Positions 52,584 through 60,440 of a DNA stretch of 64,000 nucleotides are shown here, in pieces. Under the pieces are notes generated by a model that did no database searches, was not told the DNA's origin, and saw nothing but the letters and a program-made list of their open reading frames with translations. The position numbers and the translations under genes are program-made. Origin of the DNA: Helicobacter cetorum (GTDB taxonomy: Bacteria > Campylobacterota > Campylobacteria > Campylobacterales > UBA6016); contig DZAX01000007.1 of the NCBI GenBank assembly GCA_022729705.1, positions 24,409 through 88,408 on the forward strand, given 5' to 3'. Position 1 is the first letter of the stretch, and each line of letters starts with the position of its first letter.

Positions 52584-55190
52584 ATGGCAAAAGCATACTT
52601 AGAACCAACAGACCAAACCTTCACAGCAAACAACCCCAATACAACCATCTACGGTCAAGACGGACAACAAAGCATAGTAATATCGGGGAGCGCCTCCAAC
52701 ATCATCTTGGATCAAAACATAGAAGAGATACTGTTGCAAAAACCATCGACTGACTACACATACAAACAAACCGGAAATACCCTAAAGCTTTATGAAGTAA
52801 ACACCCTAATACTCTCCATCACACTGCAAGGAGACAATGACGGCACAAAGCTGATATTCTCAAACGGCTACGCCTACGCCACCCTGCAAGACTCCATAAT
52901 GAAACTAGGAGGCTCCACCTCCTCGCAAACAGAAGACGCAAGCATAAGAGTATTTGACCAAAACCAAGTAATAAATCCCCTAACCCTAAAAACAACAACC
53001 CCATCAAACAACCAATCATCAGTAGCCTCAGATACAAACTTCACACTGACATTTAGCGAAAGCGTCACAGCGGGGAGCGCCAAATACATCACAATCAAAA
53101 AAACAAATGACAACAGCACAATAACCACAATAGAAACCACAGACCCACAAATAACAATAAACGGCGACACAGTCACGATAAACCCAACCAACAATCTACC
53201 AACAGACTCAGGCTACTACATCCTAATAGACAAAGGAGCTTTTGTAAGCTCTAGCGGCTCGATGTATGAGGGGATTAGCTCTAGCGGAGCGTTTGGCTTC
53301 TCTACCCCCGTCACATACTACCCAGACCCATCGCCGGCTCCAGCTCCAGCTCCGCCAGCAGACACGACCGCCCCGACACTATCAAGCTCTACACCGATAG
53401 GCGACGCGACGGGAGTAGCCCAAAGCGCAAATATAGTACTGACGATGAGTGAAAACGTCACAGCGGTAACGGGTAAAAACATCACTATCAAAAAAACAAG
53501 CGATAACTCGACGGTAGCGACGATAGACGCGGCGGACGCTCAGGTGAGCGTAGCGGGGAGTGTGGTGACGATAAACCAAGCGATAACGCTAGGGTCAAAT
53601 ACGGGGTATTATGTGTTGGTGGATAACGGGGCTTTTAAGGACTCGGCGAATAATGTCTATGCGGGGATAAGCTCAAATACGGCTCTTAGTTTTACTACGG
53701 CTATCAATCCGAATGTAAGCCTAACTACTATAGCCGCAGGAACAGGCGGATTTGCAATCAATGGAGAAGCGGCGTTCGACAATAGCGGCGCCTCCGTCTC
53801 CTCCGCCGGAGACGTAAACGGAGACGGTTTAGCCGATTTGATTGTTGGGGCTCTAGGTAATGACGCAACAGCCTCAGACGCCGGAAGAAGCTACGTAGTA
53901 TTCGGCAAAAGCGACACAACTATGGTAAGCCTAGCTACCATAGCCGCAGGAACAGGCGGATTTGCAATCAACGGAGAAGCGGCATGGGACTATAGCGGCG
54001 TCCCCGTCTCCTCAGCCGGAGACGTAAACGGAGACGGTCTAGCGGATTTGATAGTTGGAGCTTATCGGAATGACACAACAGCCACAGACGCAGGAAGAAG
54101 CTACGTAGTTTTCGGCAAAAGCGACGGCGGTGTAGTAAGCCTATCCACCATAGCCACAGGAACAGGCGGATTTGCAATCAATGGAGAAGCGGCTAACGAC
54201 GGAAGCGGCGGATCCGTCTCCTCCGCCGGAGACGTAAACGGAGACGGTCTAGCTGATTTGATTGTTGGGGCTAGATATAACGACACAACAGCCTCAAACG
54301 CCGGAAGAAGCTACGTAGTATTCGGCAAAAGCGACGGCGGCGTAGTAAGTCTATCCACCATAGCCACAGGAACAGGCGGATTTGCAATCAATGGAGAAGC
54401 GGCGGATGACGAAAGCGGCACCTCCGTCTCCTCTGCCGGAGACATAAACGGAGACGGTCTAGCTGATTTGATTGTTGGGGCTTATCTAAACAACACAACA
54501 GCCACAGACGCCGGAAGAAGCTACGTCATCTTCGGCGGCTCCCAATGGCTAACAGAAAGCATAACCGGCTCCGGTACGGTAAACGGCACAGCCGCAAGCG
54601 AAGCCCTAATAGGCTCCTCCTCCCCAGACACCCTAACCGGAAATGGCGGCATAGATAGATTCTACTCAGGAGACGGAGCCGACACAATAATCCTAACACC
54701 CACCGACATAACAAACCTATCCGATAACGGAGCAGGCTTCCCAAAAGCCGCAGTAGACGGAGGAGGAGACATAGACACCCTAAGACTATCAAACGGAGCA
54801 AACCTTGATTTGACGGTAGTAGCCAACCAAGGAGCCGCCGGAGTAGAAGAAAACAGCCGAATAGAAAGCATAGAGTGTATTGACCTAGCCACAGACACAG
54901 CGGCAAACGCAGTAACCCTAACAATAAAAGACGTAATAGACATAAGCGGAATGAACCTATTCAATTCAGGCAACGGCTACACAGGTCTGGCCGCAAGCGT
55001 CTCAAAACACCAAATCATAATAGAGGGAGGAGCAACCGACACGCTAACAATCAACGAAGGAACCGGAACCTTCACAAACACCACAACGGCAACATACGGA
55101 GGAAACACCTACAACGTATACGAAAACGCGACTTCTAATGCGCAGATTTTGGTTTTGAATGTTGTGGGGGTTACGAATAATGATGTGTAA
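52584..55190 (+). CDS. Large repeat-rich extracellular protein (Big_5 Ig-like domains, FG-GAP repeats, RTX-like Ca site)
   Basis: 868 aa. Residues 1-130 form a beta-rich N-terminal part (VISGSASNIILDQNIEEILLQ). Two Big_5/SbsA-type Ig-like domains follow (about 138-245 and 263-375), each with FSESV/MSENV, ITIKKT and ILIDKGAF-like elements, joined by a PDPSPAPAPAPPAD linker. Four FG-GAP repeats of 70 residues (378-655) share FAINGEAA and DVNGDGLADLIVGA, which can bind Ca2+. A glycine/aspartate stretch (SSSPDTLTGNGGIDRF, SGDGADTI) resembles an RTX site. There is no Sec signal, so type I secretion is likely; the transporter is not in the window. A surface adhesin role is inferred. Confidence 0.82.
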   Translation: MAKAYLEPTDQTFTANNPNTTIYGQDGQQSIVISGSASNIILDQNIEEILLQKPSTDYTYKQTGNTLKLYEVNTLILSITLQGDNDGTKLIFSNGYAYATLQDSIMKLGGSTSSQTEDASIRVFDQNQVINPLTLKTTTPSNNQSSVASDTNFTLTFSESVTAGSAKYITIKKTNDNSTITTIETTDPQITINGDTVTINPTNNLPTDSGYYILIDKGAFVSSSGSMYEGISSSGAFGFSTPVTYYPDPSPAPAPAPPADTTAPTLSSSTPIGDATGVAQSANIVLTMSENVTAVTGKNITIKKTSDNSTVATIDAADAQVSVAGSVVTINQAITLGSNTGYYVLVDNGAFKDSANNVYAGISSNTALSFTTAINPNVSLTTIAAGTGGFAINGEAAFDNSGASVSSAGDVNGDGLADLIVGALGNDATASDAGRSYVVFGKSDTTMVSLATIAAGTGGFAINGEAAWDYSGVPVSSAGDVNGDGLADLIVGAYRNDTTATDAGRSYVVFGKSDGGVVSLSTIATGTGGFAINGEAANDGSGGSVSSAGDVNGDGLADLIVGARYNDTTASNAGRSYVVFGKSDGGVVSLSTIATGTGGFAINGEAADDESGTSVSSAGDINGDGLADLIVGAYLNNTTATDAGRSYVIFGGSQWLTESITGSGTVNGTAASEALIGSSSPDTLTGNGGIDRFYSGDGADTIILTPTDITNLSDNGAGFPKAAVDGGGDIDTLRLSNGANLDLTVVANQGAAGVEENSRIESIECIDLATDTAANAVTLTIKDVIDISGMNLFNSGNGYTGLAASVSKHQIIIEGGATDTLTINEGTGTFTNTTTATYGGNTYNVYENATSNAQILVLNVVGVTNNDV
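53715..54544 (+). repeat. Four tandem 210-bp direct repeats encoding FG-GAP units
   Basis: Unit starts at 53715, 53925, 54135 and 54345. The units are nearly identical at the DNA level (GGAACAGGCGGATTTGCAAT, GCCGGAAGAAGCTACGTAGT occur in each), so copy number could change by recombination. Confidence 0.85.
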
Positions 55191-55205
55191 GCAAAGGAGA
55201 TAACA

Positions 55206-55742
55206 ATGAAAATCCAACCGGTTCAGTTTCCGTATTTTTTCTACGCTACATTGATGGATGGCGGTTTGTATCACAGTGGAATAGAAGAGTTTAGGGGCGA
55301 ACAAAAACCGATCGTAGCTGCTACTAGGGGTAGACTATTTTACAATAAGTTTAAGGACGAAAACTCTACCGAACAGATAACGGCGGCTTTACGTTTAGTC
55401 GGCAAACAGCTGATTCAAGGGGTTTTATTTTATCCAAATCCAGAAAAAGCTCTTGATTTACAACTAAAATTAGACGAGCTGGAGTTTAATTTTCATTATA
55501 AAGACGATACGTCAAATAAACGTCCTAGAACACGCGTTTATTTACGAAATTTGATTGTATGTGTTGATGAAAATGGAGCCTCTCATTTGGCATGGTGCTA
55601 TATTTATCACTCGATAGAACCAGAGCTTAGAAAGCTTGTAGCAATAAACAATGATTTAACCGCTGGGGTGGAGTATACGCCAATAGATTGCAAGACTTAT
55701 GAGGAAATGATTGAAAATAGAGGGTTTACTACATTGGGGTAA
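55206..55742 (+). CDS. Gamma-glutamylcyclotransferase-like (AIG2/GGCT fold) protein
   Basis: 178 aa. FFYATLMDGGLYHSG is the GGCT-like YGTLM phosphate/substrate loop (here YATLM); ATRGRLFYNK, GVLFYP, LDELEFN and the C-terminal AWCYIYHS follow the family order. The usual catalytic Glu lies in or near LDELEF but its identity is not certain. AAGGAGAT stands 6 bp before the ATG and only 15 bp separate it from the adhesin stop, so they are probably co-transcribed. Substrate unknown. Confidence 0.7.
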   Translation: MKIQPVQFPYFFYATLMDGGLYHSGIEEFRGEQKPIVAATRGRLFYNKFKDENSTEQITAALRLVGKQLIQGVLFYPNPEKALDLQLKLDELEFNFHYKDDTSNKRPRTRVYLRNLIVCVDENGASHLAWCYIYHSIEPELRKLVAINNDLTAGVEYTPIDCKTYEEMIENRGFTTLG

Positions 55743-55940
55743 TAGCGGATGCGCAGCTCGAACCACATTGGCAAACTCATTGAGATGTTTTCAACCCAAA
55801 AGCGGGCGGCGAGTCCGTTTTTGGTAGCATTAATGCATTAGCGCTTTGGCTGGGTACGGCATTCAGGTACCCGGTACCTTTTTGATTCCAACCGATATTT
55901 TTAAGAAAAGCGCCATTTCAAGAAACGGTGCTTTCTTATG
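55743..55940 (+). other. Inter-cassette sequence with palindromes
   Basis: GGCAAACTCATTGAGATG and TTTTCAACCC resemble the sequence after the second membrane module (56350-56385). GCATTAATGC, GGGTAC/GTACCC (55852-55872) with a second GGTACC, and a stem AAAGCGCC/GGTGCTTT (55914-55939) that may end transcription follow. No gene is seen. Confidence 0.45.
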
Positions 55941-55973
55941 TTTTATTGCTTGGATATTTGATATAATCGCAAT

Positions 55974-56228
55974 ATGAGCAAAAAAGATAGTTTAAAAGAA
56001 AAAATAGCCACACTTAGAGAAGAGTTTAAAAGCGCGTTTATTCTATTTGTTACGATTATAACGGGCTCCGCAACAGTGGCATATCAGACGCTATTAAAAA
56101 ATATTCCGCCTGTATTTGGTTTTTTGGCTTTGAGCGGTTTTGTCGTTTTGGTGTTTATAGCTATCTATATGAAAAAAACAAAAGACAAAATGGATATTTT
56201 GATAGACGATTTGGAGGATTTGGAATGA
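55974..56228 (+). CDS. Small membrane protein, first gene of bicistronic module 1
   Basis: 84 aa: a charged amphipathic N-terminal helix (SKKDSLKEKIATLREEFKSA), two membrane helices (FILFVTIITGSATVAYQTL and FGFLALSGFVVLVFIAIYM) and an acidic tail (DILIDDLEDLE). A -10 like GATATAAT lies 15 bp before the ATG. It overlaps the next tiny gene as ATGA. The same layout recurs at 56420 and, decayed, at 57921. I know no described function; related small proteins occur in many bacteria as unnamed ORFs. Confidence 0.75.
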   Translation: MSKKDSLKEKIATLREEFKSAFILFVTIITGSATVAYQTLLKNIPPVFGFLALSGFVVLVFIAIYMKKTKDKMDILIDDLEDLE

Positions 56229-56326
56229 CTGAAATAGGCGTTATCGCTCTTGGATTGGTTTTATCGGCTATTGTAATTTTTACCTTGAAGTCAATTTCTA
56301 GTGTAAACCATAAGAAGAGCGCCTAA
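56225..56326 (+). CDS. Tiny single-helix membrane protein, second gene of module 1 (33 aa)
   Basis: MTEIGVIALGLVLSAIVIFT and a short basic tail (SVNHKKSA). One membrane helix. ATGA overlap with the preceding gene implies strict co-translation. Counterparts of 29 and 33 aa follow the other modules, supporting that it is a real gene. Confidence 0.65.
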   Translation: MTEIGVIALGLVLSAIVIFTLKSISSVNHKKSA

Positions 56327-56390
56327 TAGCGAGTGCCAGACCCCTTTAGCAAACTTTTCCAACTCTCCATAGAGATATTTTCGACCAAAA
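56327..56390 (+). repeat. Inter-cassette repeat (copy near module 2)
   Basis: GAGTGCCAGACCCCTTTAGC, then CAAACTTTTCC and GATATTTTCGACC. GTCAGCCCCCTTTAGT versions lie at 56797 and 57834, and a variant at 58188. Confidence 0.5.
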
Positions 56391-56419
56391 TTTATTACAA
56401 CCTCCGATATAATCATCGC

Positions 56420-56653
56420 ATGGCAAAAATAGATAAAATAAAAGAACAAATCGGTTGGCTGAAAGTTATTTTTGGCGTATTGGTTGCTATTGACATCTCT
56501 TTAGTCGGTTGGCTGGCAAATAGTTACGATAAAAGCGACATCGCCACGGTAAAGATTTATCTATGTCTGTTCGCTATTATTTTGATTTCTATAGGCATTG
56601 TGTTTACCAATAAAAAAGCGCTTAGCAATATTGACGAATTAGGAGAACTATGA
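56420..56653 (+). CDS. Small membrane protein, first gene of bicistronic module 2
   Basis: 77 aa: basic N-terminal helix AKIDKIKEQIGWLKV, two membrane helices (VIFGVLVAIDISLVGWLA and IYLCLFAIILISIGIVF) and an acidic end (NIDELGEL). Preceded by TTATTACAACCTCCGATATAA, a promoter-like leader of which a near copy stands before the decayed module at 57118. The ATG at 56420 is favoured; the frame is open to 56333 inside the inter-cassette repeat. Confidence 0.75.
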   Translation: MAKIDKIKEQIGWLKVIFGVLVAIDISLVGWLANSYDKSDIATVKIYLCLFAIILISIGIVFTNKKALSNIDELGEL

Positions 56654-56739
56654 TGGAATTGATTTTTATCTTAGCTGTGACTATAGTGTTTGGCTCGATA
56701 GCATATTCAGTTTATGAAACGGTAACCCATGCTAAATAG
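56650..56739 (+). CDS. Tiny single-helix membrane protein, second gene of module 2 (29 aa)
   Basis: MMELIFILAVTIVFGSIAYS and YETVTHAK: one membrane helix with a short tail. Its ATG overlaps the stop of the first gene (ATGATG). Similar in size and topology to 56225-56326 and 58067-58168. Confidence 0.65.
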   Translation: MMELIFILAVTIVFGSIAYSVYETVTHAK

Positions 56740-56794
56740 CGTTCTACCCTGCGGCGTGGGAGGTATTGACGAGGAGGCTAAAAATTATGGTACG

Positions 56795-56895
56795 AGAGTC
56801 AGCCCCCTTTAGTAAAAAACGACGAACTTCACCAAAAATCTTTGCGCGATATATAAAGATAAAAAAATGGGTGTCAGGCACTCTTTTATGCATAA
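56795..56895 (+). repeat. Inter-cassette repeats (GTCAGCCCCCTTTAGT and GTGTCAGGCACTC)
   Basis: GAGTCAGCCCCCTTTAGT at about 56796-56813 and GGGTGTCAGGCACTCTTTTA at 56868-56887. The GTGTCAGGCAC word recurs at 56996-57010. Such short repeated words resemble REP-type sequences mobilised by RAYT transposases, but no such transposase is in the window. Confidence 0.5.
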
Positions 56896-56952
56896 TGCGC
56901 ATTCTCTCAAGTCTCCAAATTCATTTTTTATTTTATTTGATATAAATGGTAT

Positions 56953-57015
56953 ATGGCAAAAATAGACGAGATAAAAGAAAAAGAAATGGGAAAAGGGTGT
57001 CAGGCACTCTTTTAA
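56953..57015 (+). pseudogene. Decayed first gene of a membrane module (3)
   Basis: MAKIDEIKEKEMGKG then a stop within the GTGTCAGGCACTC word: only the first eight codons of the conserved N-terminal helix remain. GATATAAA stands upstream as at the other modules. Confidence 0.55.
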
Positions 57016-57117
57016 GTAAAAATTGGACAATCCAAAAATCCCTTAAAGTCAAAAATATATTGTCTGCACAATTTCAACTTTTAAGCTTTTTATTACAATC
57101 TCCGATATAATAATCAT

Positions 57118-57177
57118 ATGGGCAAAATAGATAAAATAAAAGAGATTTCCGCCAATAAAATTTTAAAAGGAGTTTGA
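57118..57177 (+). pseudogene. Decayed first gene of a membrane module (4), now leader of a GNAT toxin-antitoxin pair
   Basis: MGKIDKIKEISANKILKGV and stop, preceded by the leader TTATTACAATCTCCGATATA. The module's promoter and first codons have joined the toxin-antitoxin genes, and the stop lies 1 bp before the antitoxin ATG. Confidence 0.55.
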
Positions 57178-57178
57178 T

Positions 57179-57343
57179 ATGGCGCTAGCGATGGTTCATA
57201 ATCATGTAGTCAACATCAAAACCCCAAAAGTAAGCGCAAAAGTTCATAAAAAACTTGAAGAAGCTCCCGTCTCGCATGAAAAAATCAAAAAAGCTATGGC
57301 TATGAAATTTGCGTTAAAAGATGGCAAAACATTTGGATTTTGA
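57179..57343 (+). CDS. Small putative antitoxin paired with a GNAT toxin (54 aa)
   Basis: MALAMVHNHVVNIKTPKVSA, then a helical basic part (KVHKKLEEAPVSHEKIKKAM). Too short for many callers. AAAGGAG lies 8 bp before the ATG, a good ribosome binding site. It overlaps the GNAT gene by 23 bp, in the order antitoxin-toxin. No RHH domain is obvious, so the assignment rests on position. Confidence 0.6.
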   Translation: MALAMVHNHVVNIKTPKVSAKVHKKLEEAPVSHEKIKKAMAMKFALKDGKTFGF

Positions 57344-57797
57344 GCTAATCAAACCGACAAAAGAATTTTTGTATTCCGGCGATTTTTGGCGTAGGCTCAA
57401 AGTTGGACGCAAGAGCGAGAGAAGTTATCTCAAAAAATTAGTGAGTTTATCCAAAAAAGATAAGACAAATATTGTCATGCTCATCAAAAACAATGAAATC
57501 GCCGGACTTATCGCCCTCTCTGCATTCAGAATCGATGATTTGCCTTGCGTTCAAGTGGATTATCTGTTTGTGTCGGCGCCGTATCGAAAACAAACTTTTT
57601 TGGAATTAGACAATATCAAAATCTCTCAATACTTAATAAACTATGCTATCCAATCAAGCACTCAAATCAAAAAGACAGTCGCCATAAAGTTTTTACTGCT
57701 CTTGCCTGCTGACGACAACCTTGTAAAAACTTACGACGAAATGGATTTTAAGCCGTTGCACTCAAAAACAAAGTGGATGGTTTTTAAACTGGCATAG
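57321..57797 (+). CDS. GNAT-fold acetyltransferase, probable toxin
   Basis: 158 aa. The acetyl-CoA region is VQVDYLFVSAPYRKQTFLEL, with a divergent RXXG/A-like loop, preceded by LIKNNEIAGLIALSAF and followed by YDEMDFKPL. The size and the overlapping small upstream gene fit TacT/AtaT-type toxins that acetylate aminoacyl-tRNA; that activity is inferred only. The acceptor loop is less conserved than in typical GNATs. Confidence 0.65.
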   Translation: MAKHLDFELIKPTKEFLYSGDFWRRLKVGRKSERSYLKKLVSLSKKDKTNIVMLIKNNEIAGLIALSAFRIDDLPCVQVDYLFVSAPYRKQTFLELDNIKISQYLINYAIQSSTQIKKTVAIKFLLLLPADDNLVKTYDEMDFKPLHSKTKWMVFKLA

Positions 57798-57828
57798 GTT
57801 TTTGAAATGGTACAAGTGCGAGCATGCA

Positions 57829-57890
57829 ATAGAGTCAGCCCCCTTTAGTCCCCGACGTTTAAAATCAACCGAACGGTAAACCAACTATCA
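57829..57890 (+). repeat. Inter-cassette repeat (copy after the GNAT gene)
   Basis: GAGTCAGCCCCCTTTAGTCC, CCCGACGTTTAAAA, ACGGTAAACCAACTAT. A diverged copy with CCCGACGTTTGAAAA, TAGTAAATCAGCTAT lies at 58188-58275. Confidence 0.5.
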
Positions 57891-57920
57891 TATTAATTCA
57901 ATACACGATAAAATCAAGCA

Positions 57921-58080
57921 ATGAGAAAAGAGCAGATAAAAGAAGAAATCATAACTTTGAGAGATGACAATAAACACGGTTTTATTGTCTTAATGGCTCT
58001 GGCGACTGCGTCTGTAACTGTATAAAGAAAAAATAGACGCATTAATCAAAGAACCATGGGAACTAAATGACGCTAAATGA
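57921..58080 (+). pseudogene. Decayed first gene of membrane module 5
   Basis: MRKEQIKEEIITLRDDNKHGF and the first membrane helix (IVLMALATASVTV) end at a stop at 58023-58025; in the next frame YKEKIDALIKEPWELNDAK continues, matching the C-terminal tail of the 84-aa protein of module 1 (KDKMDILIDDLEDLE). The second helix has been deleted and the frame broken. Confidence 0.6.
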
Positions 58081-58168
58081 GATTATAGGCTCTATTGGTA
58101 TTTTGGCGGTTATGACAACCGTTACATATATGGTTATTACGCCTGGAGGACACAACTATAAGCATTAG
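58067..58168 (+). CDS. Tiny single-helix membrane protein, second gene of module 5 (33 aa)
   Basis: MTLNEIIGSIGILAVMTTVT and a tail ITPGGHNYKH. Still open although its partner gene is broken; overlaps the broken frame by 14 bp, keeping the arrangement of modules 1 and 2. Confidence 0.55.
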   Translation: MTLNEIIGSIGILAVMTTVTYMVITPGGHNYKH

Positions 58169-58415
58169 TCGATTGGCTGGTTAAGATATGCCCGCCCTTA
58201 TTTGTCCCCGACGTTTGAAAACAAACAAAAAAAGGTTTACCACTTGGTAACCAGCCGAATAGTAAATCAGCTATAGAGGATTATGCAAATAATTTTGGAC
58301 GGTCTCGAAAAGAGGAAGAAAAAGTTGTCTTGACAAACGGGGGTAGCATATTGTCGGATGTTCAATAAGAGTTGGATAAAATCGCGTCAAAAGTCCCCGC
58401 AAAAGGCGAATTGTT
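58169..58415 (+). other. Gap before glyS: diverged inter-cassette repeat
   Basis: Contains the second CCCCGACGTTTGAAAA copy, the inverted GGTTTACC/GGTAACC pair, and short open stretches such as MQIILDGLEKRKKKLS (58281) without clear coding support. The glyS ribosome binding site is probably AAAGGCG (58401). Confidence 0.4.
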
Positions 58416-60440
58416 ATGATAAATAGTGAGTTTTTGATAGAAATAGGCATGGAGGAGCTTCCGGCTATTCCGTTTTTGAAAGAGGTGCAAAATTTGGTGC
58501 CAAAATGGGAGAGTATACTGCAAAAAAACGGCTTTGACTCGAAGTTTGAGCTTTTTTATACCCCTAGACGAATTACGTTGTATTCAAAAGATTTTAAACG
58601 CAAAGCAAGCGACGAGGAGCTAGAGCTATGGGGGCCGCCCGTAGCGGTTGCTATAAAAGACGGAGTGCCGACAAAAGCGTATGAGAGCTTTTTGTCCAAA
58701 AACTCTCTCGGCGCAAACGAGGTGTCAACAGCCCAAAAAGACGGTAAAGAGTGTCTATACGCCAAAAAAATGGTAGTCGGCAAAACAATAGATGAGAGCC
58801 TAAATGAGATGGTAAACGAGTGGTTAAAATCTCTGCATTTTGGCAAATCAATGAGATGGGGGAGTCTTGATGAGAGCTTTATCCGTCCTATTAGATGGAT
58901 AGTCGCTCTTTTTGGCTCCTCTGCGCTTAGCGTAGAGGCTTACGGCGTAAAATCGGGCGAGCATAGCTACGGGCACAGGCAAGAGTCGTTTCAGCCTATC
59001 CATATTCTAAACACACAAGATTATTTTACAAAGCTTGCATCTGCGGGCGTTATGCTACTCTCCTATCAGCGTGAGACAAAAATACTTGACGATATAAAAG
59101 CCATTGAAGAAAAGTGCGGTTTTGAGGTGGAGATAGATAAAGAGCTTTTGGCGGAGGTCGTCGCTATTACGGAGTATCCTACGGCTCTTCTTGGGGCTTT
59201 TGACGAAGCTTTTTTGAAGATTCCATCGGAGGTTATTATCACCTCCATGAAAGAAAATCAACGATATTTTCCGGTTTTTGAGGGCGGACGACTTTCAAAT
59301 CACTTTGTGGTTGTCTCAAACGCTTTTATAGAGAGTTTTGACAAGGTGGTCGCCGGCAATGAGCGTGTGCTAAAGGCTAGACTCTCAGACGCACTGTTTT
59401 TTTATGAAAACGACTTAAAGAAGGGGTTGTCAAATGACGGTCTTTCAAACGTTGTATTTGTGGAGGGGCTTGGAAGCGTCGCCGATAAGGTGGAAAGAGA
59501 GGTTGAGATTGCTGCTTATCTAGCCAAAACCCTGAAGATTGAAGGCAACGATAGAGAAAATCTACTGCAAGCGGCTAGGCTTGGCAAGGCTGATTTGATG
59601 AGCGAAGTCGTATATGAGTTTGGCGAACTCCAAGGTGTGATGGGGCGATACTACGCAAAAGCTATGGGGCTTGATGAAGCTATAGCCGAGGCGATAAAAG
59701 AGCAGTATATGCCAAAAGGGGAAGAGGGGGAACTACCAAAGACGCTTGCTGGAAGTCTTCTTTCAATAAGCGTAAAGTTGGACTCTCTTATGGGGCTCTT
59801 TAGCGTTGGTATGACTCCGACAGGCTCCAAAGATCCGTACGCTCTTCGCCGTGCGGCTATTGGGGCTATAAAAAATCTGCTACATTTTTCTATCAATATC
59901 GATATATCAAAAACAATAAAAGAGTTGTCGGCAAAATATAAGCCGTTTGATGTTGAAAAACTAGAGGGCTTCATACTAGAAAGGCTCTATCAGCTATTTT
60001 CAGACGTTAATCCAAGCGTTATCAAGGCGGTTTTATCTAGCGGCGATAGGGATTTGCTATCAATCGCCGAAAAAGTGGAGGCGCTAAACTTTTTTGTCAA
60101 AAAGACGGAGTTTAAAGAGCAGTTTATTACGTTTAAAAGGGTTGCGAATATATCCAAAGACGTGGAGCTTGAGGGCGAATTGCCTATAAATACGGAGCTT
60201 TTGGATGATGATTATGAGGCTTTGCTATGGGCGGCGTATATACATCACGATTATGAAAACGCCTCTTATCACGAGATACTTAGTGCGCTTTTCTCTCTCA
60301 AAAAGCCGCTTGACGACTTCTTTGAAAACTGCCTTGTAAATGCGGACGATGAAGCGGTACGCACAAATAGAAAAAACCTAATAGCAAGAGTCTACAAGCA
60401 GTTTTTGGCGGTTGCAGATATTAAGGAAATAGGGGTTTGA
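58416..60440 (+). CDS. glyS: Glycyl-tRNA synthetase beta subunit
   Basis: Beta subunit of the bacterial alpha2-beta2 enzyme, needed for tRNA recognition. Starts FLIEIGMEELPAIPF, the family hallmark; RWG...FIRPIRWI, SYGHR, KENQRYFPVFE and the GSKDPYALRRAAIG segment follow, with an anticodon-binding C-terminal domain (FFENCLVNADDEAVRTNRKNLIA is the conserved FFDxVMV..D equivalent; note it reads FFENCLVNADD). 674 aa. The alpha subunit (glyQ) is not in the window. It overlaps the next gene as TTGA. Confidence 0.95.
   Translation: MINSEFLIEIGMEELPAIPFLKEVQNLVPKWESILQKNGFDSKFELFYTPRRITLYSKDFKRKASDEELELWGPPVAVAIKDGVPTKAYESFLSKNSLGANEVSTAQKDGKECLYAKKMVVGKTIDESLNEMVNEWLKSLHFGKSMRWGSLDESFIRPIRWIVALFGSSALSVEAYGVKSGEHSYGHRQESFQPIHILNTQDYFTKLASAGVMLLSYQRETKILDDIKAIEEKCGFEVEIDKELLAEVVAITEYPTALLGAFDEAFLKIPSEVIITSMKENQRYFPVFEGGRLSNHFVVVSNAFIESFDKVVAGNERVLKARLSDALFFYENDLKKGLSNDGLSNVVFVEGLGSVADKVEREVEIAAYLAKTLKIEGNDRENLLQAARLGKADLMSEVVYEFGELQGVMGRYYAKAMGLDEAIAEAIKEQYMPKGEEGELPKTLAGSLLSISVKLDSLMGLFSVGMTPTGSKDPYALRRAAIGAIKNLLHFSINIDISKTIKELSAKYKPFDVEKLEGFILERLYQLFSDVNPSVIKAVLSSGDRDLLSIAEKVEALNFFVKKTEFKEQFITFKRVANISKDVELEGELPINTELLDDDYEALLWAAYIHHDYENASYHEILSALFSLKKPLDDFFENCLVNADDEAVRTNRKNLIARVYKQFLAVADIKEIGV

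Noticed and set aside
53715-54544. Tandem repeats as a possible CRISPR array
   Set aside because: The 210-bp units are coding, in frame and without spacers.
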